33,541 nucleotides of DNA, taken from the NCBI GenBank assembly GCA_029260735.1, contig JAJDCR010000090.1:1-33541 (forward strand), in the 5' to 3' direction. Of the stretch, positions 20,619 to 27,895 are shown in pieces. The position numbers were made by a program, and so were the translations under genes. The DNA comes from Planctomycetota bacterium (GTDB lineage: Bacteria; Planctomycetota; Uabimicrobiia; Uabimicrobiales; Uabimicrobiaceae). The number at the start of each line of letters is the position of its first letter. Positions within the stretch are counted from its first letter, which is position 1. The notes under the pieces were generated by a model. The model saw only the letters and a program-made list of their open reading frames with translations. It made no database searches and had not been told where the DNA came from.

Positions 20619-23300
20619 ATGGGATGGGGCCAAGATAACCAAGATCCGAACCGACATGACCCCAACGCGGATACAGAAATTGATCCAGATAAAAACAAGC
20701 AGAAAAAGATGCTTGCTTGGGCTCAAACAGACACTTCAGCATTTTTAGAAGAAGAAGAGGCAAAAGAAGTAGAAGATACTTCAGCACCTTTAGCGGAGGA
20801 AAAAGACATTAAAATCGGGGAAGAAATCCTCGAAGATCCCCTCCCACCTCCGCAGACAGAAAACCTACCTCAGCTTCCCAAGGGATACCGCTATGTCCAA
20901 GACATTGGTAAAGGATCACAAGGAGAGGTATGGCGTGTTCTCAATCAGAAGCTAGACCGCTATGAAGCTGTAAAAATACTCTACAACTATCCTCACGTAG
21001 AAAAACGCTTTCACTCTGAAATAAAATCCATTGCTCGGCTCAATCATCCTCATATTGTTACCATTCATTTTGCTCACGAAGAAAAACTTTGCTTTAGCAT
21101 GGAGTATCTGGGACGAGGAACTTTTTCACAAGTTTTACACAAAAACGATTTCTCTGGTTTGGAAAGAGGATTTGAAGACCCCAAGGAGTTTTTTCTTTTT
21201 TGTCTACATGTTGTTAAAGATGTGGCTCTTGGACTTCACTATGCCCACGAGAAAGGCATCATTCACCGGGACTTAAAGCCCCAGAACATCCTCTTTTCAT
21301 CAGAAAGAAGACCAAAGATAACGGACTTTGGCTTAGTTAAAGGAATCGACCGATCCAGTATTACTTTTACCCCCATCGGTACGCCCGCTTACATGGCACC
21401 GGAGCAGTGGGAAACCCCTAAAGAAGTAGATCATCGTTGTGATATCTGGTCTTTAGGAATCATGTTATATGAAATCGCTGCTCACCAACACCCCTTTCCG
21501 GGCTTACCTTCTCATCTCAAAGAAGCTATTATTGATGAACCGATCATAAACTACCAAGGCGGACAAACGGAAATGCCTGAATGGGAAAAAGCCTTGGTTC
21601 CCATTTACATGAAAGCTTTAGAGAAAAAACGAAACAATCGTTACCAAAGCGCTCAGGAAATAGCTCACGAGTTAGAAAATATCATTGAGAGATTTTCTCC
21701 CAATGCTCCCCGGGAAGAAATTTTTTACCCTAAAGATAGCCTTGTTATTGCGATCCCAAAACAAGCTGCTCGCAAAGTATCGATGGTTCTAATTATTTTA
21801 TTTCTTTTGTTTATCTCTACTTGGTTCGGAATGTATTTGACAACACCTTCTAATACTCTGTCCGAAAAAAAAATCGAGATAAAAAAGAAAAGCCCCATAG
21901 AGTTCGTTTTTATGAGCAATTTTCCTGTCCCCAATACAGTTTTAAAGCCACAAGAAATTTCTTTAAATGGAAAAGATGCTTCTTCAATGAACTCTTTTTT
22001 TCCTGACGAATATCAGCTACAAGTGCAAGTTAAAGGGTACCAAGCTCTGAGCGAAAAGATTACTCTTCCTCCAGGAGATCAAGTATTCATTTTGAAGCGC
22101 TATCTCAAACCTGTTTTTCAAGAAGCTCCTCAAGCGACCATTGCTTTTCAGTCTTTAAAAAGCAGTTCAGGTTTTACTGCTTTAAACCAAAAAGTTGACA
22201 AACAAAACTGGGGCAATAAACAATTCTTAAAGTTTTTAGGGAAAAACTCAAAGAATATAGTTATACAAAACACAGAGGGAGAGTACTTAGGGAAAATCAA
22301 AGCTATCAAAAGCCGATATTGGCTATACAAAAGTCAAATTTGGGAAAAAGAAGAAGATATTCTTTTCGCCGAAGTAGATGTTGCTTTTGCTCTTTTTCAT
22401 AAAAAAGAAAAAAAACTACTTATCAATAAAGTAAGTTCAGGGTATGCCTTGGGATCACGCAAACTCTATCAAGAGAATCCTCTGGGTCTATTTACAAAAG
22501 CCTTTCTGGAAAGTATCTACCGAATTTCTCGAGAAATCGATTTCCTCTTTCCTTTGGAAGGTCAAATATATGAAGTTTACTCCGACAAGAAGGTATTGAT
22601 CAATCTGGGCCAAAAGCGCGGGGTTTCCCTCAATGATATTTTCCTATTAGAAGAGGACCAGGGGTCTCAGACAGAGTTAAGAGTTATTTCTGTGTCCAAA
22701 GAGCATTGCAAAGCACAACGGATAAAAAATTCCCGAAAATTGCTTTTAGGAAGAAAAGTTCGGCGGCAAGAAAAAACAACGGGTTTACTTCCTACTGAGA
22801 CTGTGAGGAAAAACCTTTTAGCCGATGTTTTTGTAAAACCTTACGCTTATGTAGAGGAAGTTCTTTTTCTCCAAGGACAACCTGCTCCCGCCATTTTTTC
22901 TATTTTACAAAGGCCTCGGGCAAAAGACACTTGGCAATACACAGATACCTTATATTCTGGTTGGAACTACAAAATACAGCTAGAGGTTTTTCAGAAAAGT
23001 TACTTACACGGGTTCCAAGTGACAAGTGATAAAAACACCCTTCCCACTTTTCCTCGCCCTGCTTCTTGGGTTCCCGGAGGATATAAGTTTATCAATCCTC
23101 CCGAGCCAGGAACTTACGATATTCCTCCTGGGAAAAAAATGGCTTTTCGCTTAGGAAACAAGGAAGGGAAAGAACATTTCGGTTTTCTTTTTTCTGAGAA
23201 ACCTATTGCTCAACCGGAAACTTTATTTTCTCAATATTTAGAAGGAAAACAAACTGCTATTCCTGCTATAATAAAAATTATAAAGCACTCTTCGAAATAA
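20619..23300 (+). CDS. transmembrane Hanks-type Ser/Thr kinase with large extracytoplasmic region
   Basis: An 893-residue kinase. An acidic N-terminal tail (1-85) precedes a complete kinase domain (~90-365): GKGSQGEV loop (~97), catalytic Lys 119 (AVKILY), HRDLKPQN with Asp 218, DFG Asp 236, GTPAYMAPEQW and the DIWSLGIMLYE helix. One membrane helix (387-407, VSMVLIILFLLFISTWFGMY) exports the last ~485 residues. These hold a PEGA-like beta segment (~430-490), a part with GQIYEVYSDKKVLINLGQKR and GVSLNDIFLL typical of FlgT/CsgG-type proteins, and an end like DUF4384 (YDIPPGKKMAFRLGN, HFGFLFSEKPI). The outside region probably senses the envelope and the kinase phosphorylates cytoplasmic targets. 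First gene of a six-gene cluster; AGAG sits just before the ATG. Confidence 0.88.
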   Translation: MGWGQDNQDPNRHDPNADTEIDPDKNKQKKMLAWAQTDTSAFLEEEEAKEVEDTSAPLAEEKDIKIGEEILEDPLPPPQTENLPQLPKGYRYVQDIGKGSQGEVWRVLNQKLDRYEAVKILYNYPHVEKRFHSEIKSIARLNHPHIVTIHFAHEEKLCFSMEYLGRGTFSQVLHKNDFSGLERGFEDPKEFFLFCLHVVKDVALGLHYAHEKGIIHRDLKPQNILFSSERRPKITDFGLVKGIDRSSITFTPIGTPAYMAPEQWETPKEVDHRCDIWSLGIMLYEIAAHQHPFPGLPSHLKEAIIDEPIINYQGGQTEMPEWEKALVPIYMKALEKKRNNRYQSAQEIAHELENIIERFSPNAPREEIFYPKDSLVIAIPKQAARKVSMVLIILFLLFISTWFGMYLTTPSNTLSEKKIEIKKKSPIEFVFMSNFPVPNTVLKPQEISLNGKDASSMNSFFPDEYQLQVQVKGYQALSEKITLPPGDQVFILKRYLKPVFQEAPQATIAFQSLKSSSGFTALNQKVDKQNWGNKQFLKFLGKNSKNIVIQNTEGEYLGKIKAIKSRYWLYKSQIWEKEEDILFAEVDVAFALFHKKEKKLLINKVSSGYALGSRKLYQENPLGLFTKAFLESIYRISREIDFLFPLEGQIYEVYSDKKVLINLGQKRGVSLNDIFLLEEDQGSQTELRVISVSKEHCKAQRIKNSRKLLLGRKVRRQEKTTGLLPTETVRKNLLADVFVKPYAYVEEVLFLQGQPAPAIFSILQRPRAKDTWQYTDTLYSGWNYKIQLEVFQKSYLHGFQVTSDKNTLPTFPRPASWVPGGYKFINPPEPGTYDIPPGKKMAFRLGNKEGKEHFGFLFSEKPIAQPETLFSQYLEGKQTAIPAIIKIIKHSSK

Positions 23301-23374
23301 CATCAACAAATCAACGAGTTAGATGAGAACACCCTAAAAAACAATATTTTTTCCGATAAAAGGGAGGCATAAAA

Positions 23375-24067
23375 ATGGTACTTTACCGTTTTTTGTTTTG
23401 CATTTTTCTTTTCTGTTTTTGCATTGCTTGTACAGAAACAAAGGAAAAGGTAAACAAATCTGAAAAAAATCAAACTAAAACTGAAGTAAAACCAGAGTTT
23501 TCTGAAGAAAAAACGATTCACAATGAAACTTTTTCTTTCGCCATGGCTATTCAAAAAAAAGGCACATCTAGCTTTGTCCCTTTTTCCCCCAACAGTCATG
23601 CCATTGATGCTGGAGACTTTTTTAAAGTCAAACTAAATGTCCACCAAGACACATATTTAACGATGGTTTTACGAGATGCCAAGAACAATGTTCAACGTAT
23701 CTTTCCTCTTTCTGCGCAAAAACGAGCAGAAAAGCTTGAAAAGGGAAAGAGCTTTGTCATTCCTACCTCTTTCGCTTTCAATGAAATGGATAAAAAAGGA
23801 ACCAGTCATCTTTGCTTTCTTTATGGAACCAAAGAGGTCGATTGCAGTAGCCTTTGCCAATGGGTGGGAAAACGAGATATCAAGCAGTATTCTCCTTTCC
23901 AAACTCTTTATATCAAAGAGATTTTAGAGAAGGCTTGGGAGGAACCTTTGCCTGACGGTGGGAAGTATGTTATGATTGATGTTTTGGAAGAAGAAAAGCT
24001 TCTTCCCGAATACCTCTATATTGTAAATTTTGATAGCAATTTTGATAGTAATTTTGATAGTAATTAA
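23375..24067 (+). CDS. DUF4384 lipoprotein
   Basis: A 230-residue lipoprotein (lipobox CIAC, Cys 19), then a Lys/Glu-rich linker (~20-50) and a DUF4384 domain (~60-215). The domain signature 'GD-----v---d-YL-l---d--g-v--iFP' is visible as DAGDFFKVKLNVHQDTYLTM and NNVQRIFPLS, followed by LEKGKSFVIPTS and a closing segment with HLCFLYGTKEVDC. DUF4384 domains often accompany caspase-like peptidases and Ser/Thr kinases in bacteria, and here the gene lies between the two; its biochemical role is unknown. The C-terminus is an exact triple FDSN repeat. GGGAGG precedes the ATG. It is 74 bases after the kinase gene and 55 before the caspase gene. Confidence 0.8.
   Translation: MVLYRFLFCIFLFCFCIACTETKEKVNKSEKNQTKTEVKPEFSEEKTIHNETFSFAMAIQKKGTSSFVPFSPNSHAIDAGDFFKVKLNVHQDTYLTMVLRDAKNNVQRIFPLSAQKRAEKLEKGKSFVIPTSFAFNEMDKKGTSHLCFLYGTKEVDCSSLCQWVGKRDIKQYSPFQTLYIKEILEKAWEEPLPDGGKYVMIDVLEEEKLLPEYLYIVNFDSNFDSNFDSN
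24026..24061 (+). repeat. 12-base triple repeat at a gene end
   Basis: Three direct copies of AATTTTGATAG(C/T), at 24026, 24038 and 24050, encode the terminal NFDS repeats of the DUF4384 lipoprotein. Probably replication slippage; the copy number may vary. Confidence 0.9.
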
Positions 24068-24122
24068 AGATAAACCTAAAGATTGCTCTAAGAAAATATT
24101 TTTTTTGTTTTGAGTAGATATT

Positions 24123-27065
24123 ATGATTTTCATAAAACTCCCGCTCCTTTTTTTGGGAACCCTTTTCCTTTCTTCTTGTGTCGATGTAAAGCCCATAAAC
24201 AGCCCCATCATTGAAGTGCAAGAGATTCCCAAAGATCCGGTTTTGCGGCCCGAAGTAAGAATGCACACAACAACTGTTGCCAGTATGGACAGCGATGCCA
24301 AAAATCAGTTTTTAGTGACAGCTTCGCACGATAAAACAGTTCGAGTGTGGGAACTCTCTTACAATCAAATCAAGCTAGCAAAAACTTTGCGTCCTCCCAT
24401 TGGAGAAGGCGAAGAAGGAAAGATCTACGCCGTCGCAGTTTCCCCCAATAGCCAACATATTGCTTGCGGTGGCTGGACAGGACTTAGCTGGCAAGGAGTC
24501 GCTTCTGTCTATATTTTTGCTCGAGAAAATGGACAGATGATCCACAGAATTACAGGCCTTCCTTATACAGTTACTTATTTAACCTACTCCCAAGATGGTC
24601 GCTATCTTCTAGTAGCTCTGGGAGGAGGAAAGGGCATAAGGGTTTATCGAAAAACAGACTACTCTTTAGTCTTTGAGGACTTAGGCTATCAAGGCCAATG
24701 TTTTGGAGCAGACTTTGATTTTTCTGGCCGTTTAGTTACAGTGGCTTATGATGGCTACATTCGGCTTTATGACCGAGATTGGTCTTTGCTTCAAGAAGTT
24801 TCTGCCACCAATGGCCAGCGCCCTTATTCCGTAAAATTTTCTCCAGGGGGAAAAAAAATCGCTCTTGGCTTTGCCGATACTCCCCAAGTAGAAGTTCGCT
24901 CAGGAGAGGACTTAAGTTTGCTTTATTCTCCGTCGACAAATGGAATAGAGCAAGGTGACTTAGCTTGCGTAACCTGGTCACGTTCGGGAAATTCACTTTA
25001 TGCGGCAGGAGGATACTGGGATGAAAATCGACAAGAGCAAATCATTCGTCGTTGGTCAGAGCAAGGAAAAGGAAATTGGCAAGACTTAGGAGCCAGTGGG
25101 AATACCATTCATTGTCTATTGTCTTTAAAAAACAGCGACTTAGCCTTTGCCGCCTCTGACTCTTTTGGAGTACTGGATGCCTATGGCCGAAAAAAAATTA
25201 CCCAACTTTTTCCGGTAGCTGACTATCGAGACGGAGAAAAGGACTTTCTTGTCTCCGAAGATGGCTTTACCTTACAATTCCGTTATGATTGGGCAGGTAA
25301 GCATCGAGCCTTACTTAAAGTGAGAGAGAGTATTAGTTTGCAGTACTTAGAGCAAACTAAACTAGAGCAAGGTAAAAGTCTCCAAGCAAATCTAAAGAAA
25401 GCTCAAACAAAATCACAGGATATTTCAGAGTGGAAAAATAAACGAAGCTTGCAGTGGCAAGGTCGTCCCCTTTTATTGAACAAAGGAGAGAGATCACGCT
25501 CGTTTACTTTAACTCAAAGAGGGTTCTTACTCGGAACCGATTATTTTTTACGCTCTTACGATAAACAAGGGGCTGAGCTTTGGAAAAGCTCCACAGAAGG
25601 CATTGTTTGGGGAGTGAATGTCTCTGGAAATGGACGATTAGCTTTGGCCAGTTTAAGCGACGGAACAATCCGCTGGTATAGAATGCAAGATGGCCAAGAG
25701 CTATTAGCCTTTTTTCCTTATAACGATGAAGTTTTAGAAGATTCTCGACAGGAGCAACCTCTTTTTCCTCCTCGTACAGGAAAAAAACACTGGGTGCTGT
25801 GGACCCCCCAAGGCTACCATCAGTTTTCTCTCGGGGGCAATCCCATGATGGGATGGCATAAAAACAACGTCTTAGACCAAGAAGCAGATTTTTTAGTGGT
25901 TCCCAAAGTCTATCATCGGCCAGATATTATCGCCCAAGCCTTAAGCGAAAAAGGAGTGGAAAAAGACCAACTAGAGTACCGAGCTTCTGAAGAAATCCCT
26001 CCCCGGGTTGAAATCATTTTTCCTCAAGAAAATCAAGAAATCCAAGAGAGCCAAATTACTTTAAAGTATACACTAGAGTCATACCAGGGAGAAGAAATCA
26101 CAAGCGTAAAAATACTCATTGATGGAAAAGTTGTCGAAGCAAAAGAAGGTCTAAAAACAATTGAAGGTGCCCTAGAAACAAGAACAGCACAAATCACTCT
26201 GCCTAGCCGCAATTGTAAAATATCAGTAATCGCTCGTAATCGCTATCCAGTTGATGGTTTGGCTGATGTAAACATCAAGTGGGCCGGTAAATACAGTCGA
26301 CCTGACCTTTATATTTTAGCGATAGGTGTAGGGCAATACGAAGACCCCGAATTACCCCCTTTACGCTTTGCCAATAACGATGCGAATGATCTAGTTGAGC
26401 TCATGAAAAAACAAGAGCAGGGGCTTTATGAAAAAGTTGTTATCCGAACTTTACTAGATGAAGAAGCGACCCAAAAATCTATTCTAAAAGGGCTCGATTG
26501 GATTCGCTCAGAAATAACCAGTCGCGATGTTGCTATGATTTTTTTCTCTGGTCATGGAATGAAAGATGCTCGCGATGACAGTTACTATTTTCTTCCCGCA
26601 GATTCTAAAAAAGAAGAGCTCCTGGTCACAGCTGTAAGCTACGACCATATCAAAAATGCTATTTTTTCAATTGCCGGAAAAGCTCTTGTTTTTGTCGATA
26701 GTTGCTATTCTGGTAATGTTCTAGGGGCAAAAAACTTTGATAACGACATCACTTTTATTATCCAAGAGTTAGCTCAAGCCGAGAATGGAGTTGTTGCTTT
26801 TACCTCATCCACAGGTAAGCAAATTTCCTACGAAGATCCTAAGTGGGGAAACGGAGCCTTTACCAAGGCTCTCTTAGAAGGATTACGAGGAGAAAGGTTT
26901 TTTGGAAAACGCGGTGAGATTACAGTCAATATGCTAGAGCTTTATATCTCGCAAAGAGTTAAAGAGCTAACGGAAGGACGGCAAACTCCCGCCAGTAAAA
27001 AACCTGATACAGTGGCTGACTTTACGGTTGCGATCAAAGAGGAATTTTTTCAGTCAAAAAGATAA
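24123..27065 (+). CDS. WD40-propeller / caspase-like peptidase lipoprotein
   Basis: A 980-residue exported protein. The signal MIFIKLPLLFLGTLFLSSC gives a lipid Cys 19. A WD40-like propeller spans ~45-560 (TASHDKTVRVWELS, VAVSPNSQHIACGGWTG, VKFSPGGKKIALGF, LASLSDGTIRWYRMQDGQ). An Ig-like domain follows (~630-715, PPRVEIIFPQENQEI). The C-terminal ~255 residues are a C14 caspase-like peptidase: LYILAIGVGQYEDPELPPL, catalytic His 811 in FFSGHGMKD, and Cys 861 in FVDSCYSGN. Both catalytic residues are present, so it is probably active, likely on Arg/Lys or Asp sites. The lipid anchor places it outside the cytoplasm, unlike most metacaspases. The start has only a weak ribosome site. Third gene of the kinase operon, 28 bases before the barrel gene. 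Confidence 0.9.
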   Translation: MIFIKLPLLFLGTLFLSSCVDVKPINSPIIEVQEIPKDPVLRPEVRMHTTTVASMDSDAKNQFLVTASHDKTVRVWELSYNQIKLAKTLRPPIGEGEEGKIYAVAVSPNSQHIACGGWTGLSWQGVASVYIFARENGQMIHRITGLPYTVTYLTYSQDGRYLLVALGGGKGIRVYRKTDYSLVFEDLGYQGQCFGADFDFSGRLVTVAYDGYIRLYDRDWSLLQEVSATNGQRPYSVKFSPGGKKIALGFADTPQVEVRSGEDLSLLYSPSTNGIEQGDLACVTWSRSGNSLYAAGGYWDENRQEQIIRRWSEQGKGNWQDLGASGNTIHCLLSLKNSDLAFAASDSFGVLDAYGRKKITQLFPVADYRDGEKDFLVSEDGFTLQFRYDWAGKHRALLKVRESISLQYLEQTKLEQGKSLQANLKKAQTKSQDISEWKNKRSLQWQGRPLLLNKGERSRSFTLTQRGFLLGTDYFLRSYDKQGAELWKSSTEGIVWGVNVSGNGRLALASLSDGTIRWYRMQDGQELLAFFPYNDEVLEDSRQEQPLFPPRTGKKHWVLWTPQGYHQFSLGGNPMMGWHKNNVLDQEADFLVVPKVYHRPDIIAQALSEKGVEKDQLEYRASEEIPPRVEIIFPQENQEIQESQITLKYTLESYQGEEITSVKILIDGKVVEAKEGLKTIEGALETRTAQITLPSRNCKISVIARNRYPVDGLADVNIKWAGKYSRPDLYILAIGVGQYEDPELPPLRFANNDANDLVELMKKQEQGLYEKVVIRTLLDEEATQKSILKGLDWIRSEITSRDVAMIFFSGHGMKDARDDSYYFLPADSKKEELLVTAVSYDHIKNAIFSIAGKALVFVDSCYSGNVLGAKNFDNDITFIIQELAQAENGVVAFTSSTGKQISYEDPKWGNGAFTKALLEGLRGERFFGKRGEITVNMLELYISQRVKELTEGRQTPASKKPDTVADFTVAIKEEFFQSKR

Positions 27066-27093
27066 GAGATCAAAAAGATAAGGGGTTCTAGGA

Positions 27094-27876
27094 ATGCGTT
27101 ATGCGCTTTTGTTTTTGTTGCCATTTTTTGGACTGTTTTTTAGTGGAACTATCCTCTCAGGACAAGAGAACTCAAGACCTTCCTTTGAAGGGCGAGAAGA
27201 AGAGATTATTACTCCCGAAAGTAAAGATCTAAGAAGCCTTAGCTTAGCCTTGGGACTACGCACAGTCTACTCCGAGGAGTTAGATTTTGATAACCGTTTT
27301 TTGAATATAGTTCCTGATGCCATTATTTCAGACGAAGATTTTGAAGAAGTTTTTAGCGTTCGCTTAAGCTACAAACATGGACTAGACAATTATTTAATTC
27401 CTGGAATTTCGCTAAATTTTACTCTGGAATACTTTGCCACAACTGTAGACCTGGAACTCCAGGTAATTGCCGGAGGAAACGTGGCCTTTGCATTTGATGA
27501 TGAGCTTTTAACCTTGCATAGCATAGGCTTTTCTCCTATGCTGGAACTACGTTTCTTTCCTTTACTCAATTACCTTTTAGAAACGAGTTTACCCACATCT
27601 TGGGGCCCCTATCTTTACGGAGGGCCAAAACTCAACTTTAACATTTATGACGAAGGTGATTTGGATCTGGACGAACTCGACACTTTTGTCGCAACTTGGG
27701 AACTAGGTGGTGGTGTTGAGGTTTTCATTTCTGACCATTGGTCTTTACAGGCGGAAGTGGCAACATACAATAATAAAACAGACTTTGTTATTGAAGAGGG
27801 AGGGCAGGATGTCCTTTCTGGTGATATTGATTTTCAAGCTTCGCGTTTTTTAGTAGGAGTGAGCTATTACTTTTAA
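27094..27876 (+). CDS. outer-membrane beta-barrel protein
   Basis: A 260-residue exported protein. A signal peptide (MRYALLFLLPFFGLFFSGTILSG) and a short acidic segment (EGREEEIITPESKD) lead to alternating amphipathic strands (SLSLALGLRTVYSEEL, VFSVRLSYKHGL, GISLNFTLEYFATTVDLELQ). It ends with SRFLVGVSYYF, a classic barrel C-terminal strand with terminal Phe. The size fits an 8- to 10-stranded OmpA/OmpW-type barrel; no family was recognised. AAGGGG lies about eight bases before the ATG. It sits inside the kinase/caspase operon, so it may be the outer-membrane partner of the lipoproteins on either side. Confidence 0.75.
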   Translation: MRYALLFLLPFFGLFFSGTILSGQENSRPSFEGREEEIITPESKDLRSLSLALGLRTVYSEELDFDNRFLNIVPDAIISDEDFEEVFSVRLSYKHGLDNYLIPGISLNFTLEYFATTVDLELQVIAGGNVAFAFDDELLTLHSIGFSPMLELRFFPLLNYLLETSLPTSWGPYLYGGPKLNFNIYDEGDLDLDELDTFVATWELGGGVEVFISDHWSLQAEVATYNNKTDFVIEEGGQDVLSGDIDFQASRFLVGVSYYF

Positions 27877-27895
27877 AGCTCAGGGGAGGCATACT

